DNA of 64,000 nt from Clostridia bacterium (GCA_016938675.1 JAFGUF010000012.1:119578-183577); one strand, 5' to 3'; shown: positions 17,543 through 25,920, counted from the first letter of the stretch. Numbers and translations: made by a program. Notes: generated by a model from the sequence alone, not told the origin.

Positions 17543-17887
17543 TCAGTTGCCTTCGCCAGCCATCAGCTCATCAAGCTCCGACAGCTCAATCAAGTCCTCC
17601 AGCTCTTCAAGCTCCTTAAGCCCTGCAAGCTCTGCAATATCAGCAAGCTCTGCATATTCCACCGCGTCTTCGAATTCTGCGTACTGCTCAAGCTCCATAA
17701 CGGCCGCTGTCTCATATATTCCCTCCGGAACCTCTGCGCTCTCCGGCAGCATTGTCGCCTCCTCTTCATGAGGCTGAACTGATTCCGCAGGTTCCTGCAC
17801 AGCTTCCGTTCTGCCGCTCAGTCTTCCGCAGCCCGAAAGCACAAGAACCAGAATCATAAGTAAAAAAACTATTTTGCGTTTCTTCAT
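17543..17887 (-). CDS. Small, very acidic lipoprotein
   Basis: 114 residues. The lipoprotein signal ends at VLSGC (C20). The mature part has a Pro/Glu/Ser/Val linker, then from about residue 65 a run of short acidic-hydrophobic repeats based on E-L and A-E-L, most likely one long amphipathic helix with a strong negative charge. There is no recognisable domain. AAGGAG lies upstream of the ATG. It is transcribed in the same direction as the repeat-protein gene 86 bases downstream and may share its transcript. Confidence 0.75.
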   Translation of the reverse strand: MKKRKIVFLLMILVLVLSGCGRLSGRTEAVQEPAESVQPHEEEATMLPESAEVPEGIYETAAVMELEQYAEFEDAVEYAELADIAELAGLKELEELEDLIELSELDELMAGEGN

Positions 17888-17987
17888 GGCAATCTCCTTT
17901 TTTATTCTTCCCGTTTTTTATGATACTTCACTATTCATAGCTTTAGTCTGTACTATTTATATTTTACAGCAATTTATCGCTGTTTAC

Positions 17988-18959
17988 TCATTTTTCCTTT
18001 ATAGGAATCAGCAAATCCAGCTGTATATACTTACTTTCCTCTTCATTACCACTGTAGAATCCGTAGGCATTAAGGTGCTCCTCCATAGTGCCGCCCATAC
18101 TCAATGGCTCTCTGGGATCATAATCGTATTCTTCGCTTTCCATCACGCTCTCATAAAAGGGCTTCCACAGGTGGAAATCACCCATTTTTATTGTGTATGC
18201 AGCGTATAGCCCGCCTCCGAAGCTCTTTTTCACAAGAGGTTCATCTACCTTCATGTCTTCCGGTATTGTCACCCACAGTTCATATCCGTATTCTTCCTCT
18301 CCCTGAGGGTTAGGGTTGTTGAATCCATATACCCTTAAGTCGGGCTTGGCTTCTGTAAGGCTGCTGGTACTTACGAATTCACGAATGCGCCTTCCGGCTG
18401 TGTCCTCTGGCTCAGGGCCTATGAAGTGGCTGGATGCAACGACAGCAGGCGGCAGATAAATGATCCTGAAGTCCGTTATTGTTTCTTTTTTGTTGATTGC
18501 TTTTTCCGCGTCTTTCATCATCTTTTTCTCCTTCAGATTTTCTGATGGGTTCAATGAATCCAGAATCTTAACTATTGCCTTGTCTTGCGCCAGATGCTCA
18601 TCTATGCTGAAATCCATAGTGCTTTTTATCTTGGCAATTAGCACTTCAAGCACAGATTTCACAGCATTTAGCGCCTCCACTTCTTTGCCTATCTCCTCAG
18701 CCTTGCTCATGAAAACATCAAGCGCGAATGCGGCATCATCATTGCTAAAAATCTGCCGTATCTGCTTAAGGCTCAAATTAAGCTTCCGCAGTATGAGTAT
18801 CTGCTGCAGGTTCTTTATTGTTTGCTCATCATAGGCTCGGTAGGAGTATCCATCCATATGGCTGCTTTTAATAAGGCCTGTTTCCTCATAATATCGCAGC
18901 GTTCTGGTGGATATATCAAAGAGCTTTGAAACTTCTGTTATAGTTGTTAATTCCGTCAT
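17988..18959 (-). CDS. MerR-family regulator with GyrI-like effector domain
   Basis: 323 residues. A winged-helix MerR domain (about 5-75: ITEVSKLFDISTRTLRYYEETGL) is followed by a dimerisation coiled coil (about 80-130) and, from about 165, a GyrI/BmrR-type ligand-binding domain that usually binds amphipathic drugs or other small molecules. No conserved cysteines of metal sensors are present. Its own promoter has the 19-bp spacer with a central palindrome that MerR proteins remodel, so it probably autoregulates. Its other targets are not evident; the neighbours code for exported proteins. Confidence 0.9.
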   Translation of the reverse strand: MTELTTITEVSKLFDISTRTLRYYEETGLIKSSHMDGYSYRAYDEQTIKNLQQILILRKLNLSLKQIRQIFSNDDAAFALDVFMSKAEEIGKEVEALNAVKSVLEVLIAKIKSTMDFSIDEHLAQDKAIVKILDSLNPSENLKEKKMMKDAEKAINKKETITDFRIIYLPPAVVASSHFIGPEPEDTAGRRIREFVSTSSLTEAKPDLRVYGFNNPNPQGEEEYGYELWVTIPEDMKVDEPLVKKSFGGGLYAAYTIKMGDFHLWKPFYESVMESEEYDYDPREPLSMGGTMEEHLNAYGFYSGNEEESKYIQLDLLIPIKEK

Positions 18960-18976
18960 TTTTACCCCTTAGGATG

Positions 18977-19007
18977 AGTATAGGGTGCGACGCCGCGTCA
19001 AAGTCAA
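18977..19007 (-). promoter_or_regulatory. MerR-type promoter with 19-bp spacer
   Basis: Minus strand: TTGACT (19002-19007), exactly 19 bases of spacer, TATACT (18977-18982). Inside the spacer is the perfect dyad GACGC-C-GCGTC at 18989-18999. A long spacer with a centred dyad is the hallmark of promoters activated by MerR proteins. It drives the MerR gene that starts at 18959. Confidence 0.82.
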
Positions 19008-19022
19008 TAGTTTATTTGTATT

Positions 19023-19556
19023 TTATTTCATGCCCCATGCAGACAGCACTTCGCCCGTTTCAGCGGATATCATAACATTGAGTATGCCAAGGCATACATC
19101 GCCTGTGCATACATTCGTGCCTTTTACTATCCAAAGGCCCTTTGCAAAGTCAAATTCCATGGTATATGGCCGCTGCTGTATGATTATCGACTCGTCATAC
19201 ATCTTGAACCACACATCCTCGAATCCGCCTGCAAGGCTCTCCATATCCGCAGGGTTATCAACGAATACTTTCTTGCCGACCATGTCCTCAACGGGGTATT
19301 TCAGCATAGTCTCTACGAATGACTCATCGAGTGTTATGGGCTCTACGCCGTAGTAATAGAGTCCGTTGTTGTCGCTGGTGTCAGGAAGGCTGTCTGCAAA
19401 ATCCGCCGCTATATCATAATCCGGGGATTCTTCTTTTGCGTATACTGCTCTTTTCTGTCCTTCGCTGCTCATTCCGATATTATCTAATATTACGATTGCC
19501 GCGAAGATAACCACCGCCGCAATTATAATTACTATATATATTTTATCTTTTTTCAT
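19023..19556 (-). CDS. Membrane-anchored protein, possibly with an NTF2-like domain
   Basis: 177 residues. One N-terminal hydrophobic helix (about 6-24) is uncleaved or a signal anchor. The rest is extracytoplasmic. The C-terminal half (GLWIVKGTNVCTGDVCLGILNVMISAETGEVLSAWG) has the strand pattern of small NTF2-fold immunity-type proteins, in which a W-V-x-G strand is followed by a final strand ending G-x-V-L. This is only a resemblance. Two cysteines in CTGDVC could form a disulphide. Function unknown. Confidence 0.65.
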   Translation of the reverse strand: MKKDKIYIVIIIAAVVIFAAIVILDNIGMSSEGQKRAVYAKEESPDYDIAADFADSLPDTSDNNGLYYYGVEPITLDESFVETMLKYPVEDMVGKKVFVDNPADMESLAGGFEDVWFKMYDESIIIQQRPYTMEFDFAKGLWIVKGTNVCTGDVCLGILNVMISAETGEVLSAWGMK

Positions 19557-19755
19557 GTAGTTGCCTTTTGTTTCGCCGGCGAAAGGCCATATCCTCCCGC
19601 CATGATTATTGTTTACTTATTATATAATACTTTTTTCTCTAAATCACTCATTTTACTTTAAAATATTGAATACAATTATTTTATTTTTGTTCATGCTGTT
19701 GTTTGTATTGTCCCTCCCATCCCTTTGTAATTAAAGTGATTTTTAGGAGAGATAG

Positions 19756-19781
19756 AAAAGAGCACATCTTCTGATGCGCCC
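19756..19781 (-). terminator. Terminator of the polyferredoxin/DUF2202 operon
   Basis: Minus strand GGGCGCATC (19781-19773) pairs with GATGTGCTC (19768-19760), nine pairs with two G-T wobbles and a four-base loop, followed by TTTTC. It lies 16 bases after the DUF2202 stop. Confidence 0.82.
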
Positions 19782-19797
19782 TATCGTAAAGGTTAAA

Positions 19798-20400
19798 TTA
19801 ACTCATCCTGCCCTGTCCGCTGCCTCGTGCGCCTCTCTCGAATGCCGCTAGGTGATTCTCCGAGCCTTTTTTCAGCTCCTCGAATACTGCCTTTACATCG
19901 CTGGGAAGGTCATAGCTTAGGAATTTATCATACATTGCAATGTTGTCTATCTCCACCAGCACTCCCACATCGAAGGCCTCATCAAGGCTTGCAGGGAGCA
20001 TAGCGTATTCACTTGATGTATCTTCAGGGATTACATATCCGTTTGCTTCAAATACTGCTTTCAGCTCGGCTATGTGGTTTTCCTCTGCCTTAATAATGTT
20101 CGAAAATGGCTTTTGTTCACCGTATTCTTCCATTATCAGTTCATATTCCTGACGGGCGAGGTATTCATCCTGTATTGCGTAGTTGAGCATCTCCTCTATT
20201 GTAAAGTTTTCCTTTTCCAGTGCGCTCTTTGCGCCGTAGTCATATTCTCCTGCAACTGTGGTTGACGCTTCTACTGTTGCTTCTTCCTGGCTTACTGCTT
20301 TATCTGCGCTCTGCTCCTCCGTAGCCTGCGAGCATGCCGCTGCTGATATTATTAAGGCCAAAGCCAATATTACTATCCATATCCTTTTCATTTTTTTCAC
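19798..20400 (-). CDS. Ferritin-like DUF2202 lipoprotein
   Basis: 200 residues. GTG 20400 is preferred, with AGGA six bases upstream; TTG 20403 and ATG 20391 are in the same frame but worse spaced. The lipoprotein signal ends at ISAAAC (C23). The mature domain is the four-helix ferritin-like DUF2202 with carboxylate and histidine pairs spread over its helices: QDEYLARQEY, KAEENHIAEL, LVEIDNIAMYDKF and KGSENHLAAFER. These could bind a di-iron centre. The family's reaction is not known; iron oxidation or storage at the membrane surface or peroxide scavenging are possibilities. Third gene of a tight operon behind the polyferredoxin. Confidence 0.85.
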   Translation of the reverse strand: MKKMKRIWIVILALALIISAAACSQATEEQSADKAVSQEEATVEASTTVAGEYDYGAKSALEKENFTIEEMLNYAIQDEYLARQEYELIMEEYGEQKPFSNIIKAEENHIAELKAVFEANGYVIPEDTSSEYAMLPASLDEAFDVGVLVEIDNIAMYDKFLSYDLPSDVKAVFEELKKGSENHLAAFERGARGSGQGRMS

Positions 20401-20428
20401 CAAATTTCCTTTTTCATTTTTTCTAGGT

Positions 20429-20839
20429 CTAGTCGTCTATTAATGCATTGAGGGCATCCTTCACTACACCGAACTTCAGTCCTCTTTCAGATACCAAATC
20501 CTGAATTTTGACCGATGTGTCCTCTATTGCGCCCTCTAGTACTTGCTCAAGTTCTTCCATAGTTATGCCCATATCAAGAGCGTTCTGCACGGTCGAGCTG
20601 CCTGCGATGCCTTCAGTCTCGTGTTCTTCTTCTGTGATTTCATCTATTTCATTTACTATATGTTCTTCTGTCACTTCTTCGGATTCTCCGCCGTGTCCGC
20701 CGCCCTTCGACCCTGCAAGCGGTGTGCCTCTGCCTTCTGTTATCCACCAGCCGGTCTGCATCCCTGCAAAGATCGCGGCCGCAAAGATTACAACTGTAAG
20801 CAGTGATATATATACCGGGCTTAACTTAAACTTTCTCAT
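20429..20839 (-). CDS. Membrane-anchored small protein linked to the polyferredoxin
   Basis: 136 residues. An N-terminal helix (about 10-28) ends in a Trp-Trp pair at the outer face (TGWWITEGRGTP). A Gly/His/Glu-rich stretch follows, GSKGGGHGGESEEV, and then a long acidic linker. The C-terminal 55 residues form a small helical domain (TVQNALDMGITMEELEQVLEG...LVSERGLKFGVVKDAL) like the short helical tail found after ferredoxin membrane proteins of the NapH type. It overlaps the polyferredoxin stop by four bases and lies 28 bases before the DUF2202 gene. The His/Glu-rich region suggests metal binding; role unknown. Confidence 0.8.
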   Translation of the reverse strand: MRKFKLSPVYISLLTVVIFAAAIFAGMQTGWWITEGRGTPLAGSKGGGHGGESEEVTEEHIVNEIDEITEEEHETEGIAGSSTVQNALDMGITMEELEQVLEGAIEDTSVKIQDLVSERGLKFGVVKDALNALIDD

Positions 20840-21672
20840 TTTGCTTCCTCCTGCTGCTTAGCGTTGAGTATGCCGTTGTAGCACGCTCTGTCAACAGGGC
20901 AGCCGCCCTCTTCATAGGTGCACTGCATGCAGCGGTTGCACAATGTATCCGTTACTTTCTTTTTCTTCGATACGTCAATCAGCATGGGGCATTTTCTGTC
21001 GCACAGCCCGCATGATACGCATGTTGCTTCATTGCGCCTTATTTTAAATAGGCTTATCTTTGATACAAGTCCCAGCAGTCCGCCGTATGGGCAGGCGTAT
21101 TTGCACCAGGGCCTCTCCACAAAGAGAGACATGATAAGCGTAACGACCAGTATTGAAATCGCGGCTATTGTCGCCTCGCCCGTCCAGAAATTGAAAAGCG
21201 CGTAATACGGGTCGACATTTGCAAACATCAGTGTAGCAGTCCTGTAGGTCTGTACCAGCACCAAAACCAAAACAACATAACGCAGGTACTTGAGTATATT
21301 GTGCAGCTTCTGCGGAATCAGCTTGTTGTAGCGATTTTTGAAAATCTTCTTTCCAAGCTTGCCTATCCACTCCTGAATTGAGCCAAGCGGGCATATATGG
21401 CTGCAAAATACCGGGCCAAAGATAAGGGTGAGCAGCAATACCGCTGAGCCAATAACCATAACCGATGCGTGCAGCTGGCGTATAAGCCCCTGCCCCATTA
21501 TAAGAGATGCCAATGTAGCAACTCCGCCGAATGGGCATATTGCATGGAGGCTGAGTTCCGGAACGAAGCCAAGGCCTCTTCCTATTTCAGTGAGTGAATG
21601 ATTCACAGCGATAATCGCTATAAAAGCGAAAAATGCTATCTGCGATATCAGGCGTAAGTGTTTTGATTTCAT
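20836..21672 (-). CDS. NapH/CcoG-like membrane polyferredoxin
   Basis: 278 residues with about five membrane helices. Two membrane-edge CxxxCP motifs, CSHICP (C90, C94) and CKYACP (C190, C194), are typical of the NapH/NosR/RdxA group, and two cytoplasmic [4Fe-4S] ferredoxin motifs follow near the C-terminus (C218, C221, C224, C228; and C245, C248, C251, C258). It should carry electrons between the cytoplasm or quinone pool and an extracytoplasmic acceptor. First gene of the operon with the 136-residue protein and DUF2202, which points to an electron route to the cell surface. AAGGAG precedes the ATG. Confidence 0.9.
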   Translation of the reverse strand: MKSKHLRLISQIAFFAFIAIIAVNHSLTEIGRGLGFVPELSLHAICPFGGVATLASLIMGQGLIRQLHASVMVIGSAVLLLTLIFGPVFCSHICPLGSIQEWIGKLGKKIFKNRYNKLIPQKLHNILKYLRYVVLVLVLVQTYRTATLMFANVDPYYALFNFWTGEATIAAISILVVTLIMSLFVERPWCKYACPYGGLLGLVSKISLFKIRRNEATCVSCGLCDRKCPMLIDVSKKKKVTDTLCNRCMQCTYEEGGCPVDRACYNGILNAKQQEEAK

Positions 21673-22012
21673 GTTCCATCTCCTTTATGCTATGGTTATA
21701 TCCTAATCTCTTATATTTTCGCTTATTTAACAGTATTATTAAATAAGTATTATCTTTATGAACAAACTAAAAACACTACGCCGCAATTATACCGCAGGTA
21801 AATCTTTATAAGCACTATCTATTATAATTTCTTTTATTGGTATTTTTTGTGATTTTATCACTTTTTACAGGTATTTTGCCTCCACACATTCGGGCTTGAT
21901 ATATTAACAGCCCTTTTTCTGCTTATGGAGGCAGGCATAAAGTGTATCTTGCATCATCTCTGCTAGGTTATTGTGCAATAGGATAAATTCGAGCACATTC
22001 ATTCAAAGCCAT
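21673..22012. other. Intergenic region upstream of the polyferredoxin operon
   Basis: 340 bases, AT-rich, with no supported gene. It contains a perfect nine-base dyad CTTATTTAA-N8-TTAAATAAG at 21722-21747, 50-75 bases upstream of the polyferredoxin start, a possible operator. I see no terminator for the gene ending at 22013. Confidence 0.5.
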
Positions 22013-22534
22013 TCAAATGCTTTCGATCGGCGTTATCCTCTTCTCCAGAAGCATAAGCTCCTCGCCTGCAACCATTGCCCTGCCGACATCTTTGAAGCCA
22101 TAATTTTTATAGTACCTGATAAGCCCCTCTACATGAACGCCGCAGTCCAGCCTTATATATTCGCATCCGTTTCCCGCTGCCATCTTTTCTATGTCGCCGA
22201 GCATCAGGTATCCCAGCTTCTGCCCGGAGCTGTTTCTCTCCACTGTTAATGAATGAACATATCCTGCCTTGTCCTCCCTTTTGCCCCAGAACATCTCGTC
22301 CTCGTACTGCAGCCTGAATATCCCTATGTTTATTCCCCTCTGGCGTGCCATGTAGAATTGCCCTGCAATAAGCCCCTCCATTATCCACTCGGTGTGCTTC
22401 GGGGATGGGCTCTGCCAGTTCTGCCAATAATCTATGCCTTTGTCATTTAGCCACTCGGCGGATTTTTTTAGGTAATCAAGCACTGTTGACATATCGCTTT
22501 TATCCAGTTTGACGAAATCAAATAAATAATCCAT
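22013..22534 (-). CDS. GNAT-family N-acetyltransferase
   Basis: 173 residues with the GNAT fold order: an N-terminal helix pair, the beta-bulge strand AGYVHSLTVER, then the acetyl-CoA loop region NSSGQKLGYLMLGDIEKMA, a CEYIRLDCG strand and the C-terminal YYKNYGFKDVG signature. The usual Q/R-x-x-G-x-G/A loop is present in altered form (SSGQKLGYL). The substrate is not predictable. It follows the HEAT-like gene with no gap, so the two are one transcript. Confidence 0.85.
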   Translation of the reverse strand: MDYLFDFVKLDKSDMSTVLDYLKKSAEWLNDKGIDYWQNWQSPSPKHTEWIMEGLIAGQFYMARQRGINIGIFRLQYEDEMFWGKREDKAGYVHSLTVERNSSGQKLGYLMLGDIEKMAAGNGCEYIRLDCGVHVEGLIRYYKNYGFKDVGRAMVAGEELMLLEKRITPIESI

Positions 22535-23164
22535 CTACTTAAACTCCTTTTTTTCTATTTTGGCAAGCACCTTATCCACTCGTTTTTTCTGGCTGGCGGA
22601 TAATTCGCTGTACCTTTCTGTAAGCACAGATTCAAACTCATCACAATTTTCGCTGTTAATGCACAAAAATGCCTTTTTGCTGTGCTGGGGTATCTCCTTT
22701 GGACGGCAGGTTTTAAGGTGCTTAATTATTATATCAAAAGCTTTTTTAGAATTTGGCACAGAAGCTTTTGCAACATTTGCAAACACAACAATTGCGCTGT
22801 CTATTGTTATCACACTTCCTGTTTCATATGCCTTTATGATCATATTAAAATTGTCGTTTACTTCCTTAATTCTATAAGGGGCAGACTGAGCAATAGCGTA
22901 CATTGCGCCCCATACCATGCGGTTGTTTTTTGATGAAAGCAGCTCTAAATAATCCGCAATATAGCCGGCTATCAGCTCTGGTTTCAACTTTCCTAATTCA
23001 TAGAGTACCTTTATGCAGTCCCCTGCAACCGCCTTATCCTTATTGTGAAGGTTCTCTGCAATTTCTCTTATTAAATTTGCATCTTTTGATTCGGCCAGCA
23101 TTTTCGCGAGGTCAATATTCGCCTGCTGAACATTAGTATTCTGAGCGCTTGATAAAAATTCCAT
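22535..23164 (-). CDS. HEAT-repeat-like helical protein
   Basis: 209 residues, all alpha, with three to four HEAT-type helix pairs (NLHNKDKAVAGDCIKVLYELGKL; LLSSKNNRMVWGAMYAIAQSAP; IDSAIVVFANVAKASV), and a lysine-rich C-terminal helix. No catalytic motif or signal peptide, so probably a cytoplasmic binding scaffold. It has a recognisable promoter with an upstream 20-bp palindrome, and its stop abuts the acetyltransferase start. Confidence 0.75.
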   Translation of the reverse strand: MEFLSSAQNTNVQQANIDLAKMLAESKDANLIREIAENLHNKDKAVAGDCIKVLYELGKLKPELIAGYIADYLELLSSKNNRMVWGAMYAIAQSAPYRIKEVNDNFNMIIKAYETGSVITIDSAIVVFANVAKASVPNSKKAFDIIIKHLKTCRPKEIPQHSKKAFLCINSENCDEFESVLTERYSELSASQKKRVDKVLAKIEKKEFK

Positions 23165-23188
23165 ACTTCACCTCCATTGCATAAATCC

Positions 23189-23237
23189 ATTATACAATAT
23201 ATGCATGATTTGTAAATTGTGCAATTATAATTGCACA
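23189..23237 (-). promoter_or_regulatory. Promoter of the HEAT/GNAT pair with a perfect 20-bp palindrome
   Basis: Minus strand: TTTACA (23211-23216), a 16-base spacer and TATAAT (23189-23194). Right upstream, 23218-23237 is a perfect 20-base palindrome with TGTGCA/TGCACA outer arms. The layout (palindrome abutting a TTTACA-16-TATAAT promoter) matches the two-component operon at 10986-11034. Confidence 0.6.
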
Positions 23238-23307
23238 CAAGTTGATGCAGATGGTCTCGGCTATCGTATTTGTCACCTCTCTGCCTCGTTTTCCTCGACA
23301 TCTCCCC

Positions 23308-23480
23308 TTGAAAGGGGAGACTGGATGCGAATATATTCACCTAGGGCTCCCCTAAAGGGGAGCTGTTGAGCGTAGCGAAACTGAAGGGTGTCTCCCTGAA
23401 GCCGCAGCGACTCTGAAATGAATCTTGCTTATATAATTCCGTTAATGCCTGCCTTCGGCAGATATTATCCTTGCCAAAGG
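23308..23480. repeat. Mosaic intergenic repeat, copy C
   Basis: This lies in the 491-base gap between the HEAT gene and the esterase, which otherwise holds no gene. A hairpin of the CTCCCCTT/AAGGGGAG type begins at about 23311, the linker resembling the end of R1 follows, then R2 at 23341-23390 with hairpins 23347-23352/23357-23362 and 23365-23371/23375-23381. A small CTGCC-TTC-GGCAG hairpin follows near 23452. Confidence 0.75.
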
Positions 23481-23655
23481 AGGATAGAAAGCTAACTACC
23501 ACAGTTTTTCAAAACTGCTTTCGTTTGTCGCGGCATATTACTATACCGCTTGTCTTACAGGGATATTGTTGTTATTAATTTCTGCCGGTGCTATAATATT
23601 TTTATTATCTGCAAATGCACGATAACTAAATAAGGACTATTAAGAAGGTATCAAT

Positions 23656-24543
23656 ATGTCATTAATGAGTATAGTGGTCAATTACCTCTTCAGCCGCGGC
23701 GACAAAAGGCGGGACGCAGGCCTCGTGACCCCTGCTGATATAGAAAGGCATGATAACATTGCCTACAGCCCGCAGGATGACTTCCTGCTGCTGGATGTAT
23801 ACCGCCCAAAAAATGAAAAGGGCAAACTGCCGGTTATTGTCAGCGTGCACGGCGGTGGCTGGGTATACGGCAATAAGGAAGTATACCAGCATTACTGCAT
23901 GAGCCTCGCTAAAAAAGGCTTTGCAGTGGTCAATTTCAACTATCGCCTTGCGCCGAAAGCAAAATTTATGACCATTATGGAGGATGTGAATTCCGCCTTC
24001 GAATGGGTAATTGATAACTCGGAAAAATATGGAATGGACACGGATAATATCTTCGCCGTTGGCGACTCAGCAGGAGCGCACCTGCTTGGGGTGTATTCAG
24101 CGCTGTGCACCAATCCCTCTTATGCAGATAATTTTGCCTTTGCTCCGCCTTCCGGCTTTGCGCCTAAGGCCATTGCACTAAACTGCGGCATATATGATAT
24201 TAACACCATGCTGGAAGGAAGCCGCTTGAACACCCTGATAAAAAGCGACCTACTGCCCAAAAAAGGCTGGGAAAGGCAGCTTGAGCTTATTAACTTCCTG
24301 CCCTTCATAACAAGCGATTTTCCATCAACCTATATAATGAATGCCAGTAATGATATGTTGGTGGACTATATTCATACTCAAAAGCTTAAATCAAGCCTTG
24401 ATATGGCTGGCGTTTCCTATATGGATAAAGTATACGGAGACGAAAGCAATCCTCTCAATCATGTATTCCATTGCAATATAAAGACCGCAGACGCAAAAAT
24501 CTGCAGCGAAGACGAGTGCAGCTATTTCAAAAGTTTAATATAA
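23656..24543 (+). CDS. Alpha/beta-hydrolase, HSL-type esterase/lipase
   Basis: 295 residues. The oxyanion-hole motif HGGGW (65-69), the nucleophile elbow GDSAGAH (S138), a later aspartate (SNDMLVDY) and a histidine (NPLNHVFHCN) complete the triad of the hormone-sensitive-lipase family. It should hydrolyse short-chain esters in the cytoplasm; there is no signal peptide. AAGAAGG precedes the ATG. It stands alone. Confidence 0.92.
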   Translation: MSLMSIVVNYLFSRGDKRRDAGLVTPADIERHDNIAYSPQDDFLLLDVYRPKNEKGKLPVIVSVHGGGWVYGNKEVYQHYCMSLAKKGFAVVNFNYRLAPKAKFMTIMEDVNSAFEWVIDNSEKYGMDTDNIFAVGDSAGAHLLGVYSALCTNPSYADNFAFAPPSGFAPKAIALNCGIYDINTMLEGSRLNTLIKSDLLPKKGWERQLELINFLPFITSDFPSTYIMNASNDMLVDYIHTQKLKSSLDMAGVSYMDKVYGDESNPLNHVFHCNIKTADAKICSEDECSYFKSLI

Positions 24544-24578
24544 AATTATGGATTAAAATCGCAGGATAAATATATCTT

Positions 24579-25028
24579 TTAGTAAAGCCTGCCTTCTTTT
24601 TTCGCCTTTTTCTCCATCGCAGTGCCTATTGCCATGCCCAGAACTGCGCCTATCATTATAATTATTACGGAAAATACAACGCCAGAATTAGACAGCGCTA
24701 CCCCTAGCGCTATGCCTGAACCCATAAAAATGACCATATAGATTCCGAAAAATGTGCCCCTCTGCACCATGTTGTGCCTCTTATATGCATAATCCACTAT
24801 TGAATTGAATTCTTTATAGAGCGCTTTCTTTTTTCGTCTATCCGGCCCTGGGTTTTCATAGTCTGTCAGCGCTGTATCAAGCCTTGAAAACATTTGATCC
24901 AGCTCTCCGTCCTTAATGCCTCTTTGTTCCAGCTTCTCAATAAGCGAAACCAGCGTGAAAATTGCGGATTTGCTGTTTTCCGGATCAAGATTGCTTTTCC
25001 TCTCCTCAAATTCGTCTCTGCAATACAT
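24579..25028 (-). CDS. Two-helix membrane protein of unknown function
   Basis: 149 residues. A cytoplasmic, charged and helical N-terminal part (about 1-90) is followed by two close membrane helices (about 91-112 and 115-136) and a lysine-rich tail (EKKAKKEG). No family recognised. GAGG precedes the ATG. Convergent with the esterase gene and divergent from the TetR gene. Confidence 0.65.
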   Translation of the reverse strand: MYCRDEFEERKSNLDPENSKSAIFTLVSLIEKLEQRGIKDGELDQMFSRLDTALTDYENPGPDRRKKKALYKEFNSIVDYAYKRHNMVQRGTFFGIYMVIFMGSGIALGVALSNSGVVFSVIIIMIGAVLGMAIGTAMEKKAKKEGRLY

Positions 25029-25236
25029 TATCTACCTCTTAGTGTTATTTATTTATCTTATTAAATAATATCATAAATTTATAACCTAATAAATAAATTA
25101 TCACAACTTTTTTAACTGTTTGATAAAAAATAGACAAAGAATAGCTAAATTTCCGCGTTTTTTCTGCCTCTTTACATAACTTGCCAGCGAAGAGCTTTTG
25201 TGTTATAGTTTAGCTTAGAAAAAATGAGGGTACTAT

Positions 25237-25878
25237 ATGGAATTTGAAAGAGCACGGACACAGGAACAGAAGAACGTAAGAGTAATGGAGATAGTTGAGG
25301 CTGCAATAAAGCAGTACAACACTACGCCCTATGAACATATCACTCTCGCTTCAATCAGCAAAGATTTGAGCTTTTCCCGTGTCAATCTGTATAAATATTT
25401 TAAAACGAAAGAAGAAATATTCCTTAAAATAATTGAACTGGATATATACAGGCTAAGCGACAAGCTTCGTCTCATTTTCACAGGGCAGCCATCAAAGAAC
25501 CTGCAGGCATTCGCCGACAAATGGGCTGCTGCGCTGCACAGCCAGGGCAGGCTTATTGAGCTTATTTCAAGGCTGTTTGCAGATATTGAAAAGAACACTG
25601 CCGTTGATAAGCTTGCAGCATTTAAAACCGCATATTATGAGCTAAATGAAGATATCCTAGATATTGTTAAGGAGCAGTTCCCGTCTCTTTCAAAGAGCCA
25701 GATTGGCAGCTTCATTTTCTCCCAGTATGCATTTATGGCGGGGCTTTACCCCATGTGCAGGGAGTCGGAGAGCCAGAAAAATGCGGTGGAGATGGCCGGG
25801 CACAAATATGTGCCACGTGATTTTGTAAAAGAGCTCAGTAGCTTTGTAGTTACCTATATTAGAGGGCTTGAAAAATAA
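25237..25878 (+). CDS. TetR-family regulator
   Basis: 213 residues. The N-terminal helix-turn-helix (about 15-65: ITLASISKDLSFSRVNLYKYFKTKEEIFLKI) is characteristic; the C-terminal ligand domain is poorly conserved, as usual. It stands alone between two membrane-protein genes that read away from it or toward its end. No clear operator dyad is visible in its short upstream region, and its target is not obvious. Confidence 0.9.
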   Translation: MEFERARTQEQKNVRVMEIVEAAIKQYNTTPYEHITLASISKDLSFSRVNLYKYFKTKEEIFLKIIELDIYRLSDKLRLIFTGQPSKNLQAFADKWAAALHSQGRLIELISRLFADIEKNTAVDKLAAFKTAYYELNEDILDIVKEQFPSLSKSQIGSFIFSQYAFMAGLYPMCRESESQKNAVEMAGHKYVPRDFVKELSSFVVTYIRGLEK

Positions 25879-25920
25879 AGCATCACCTGCTTTAGACAAG
25901 TATTTGATTTAAATATTATG

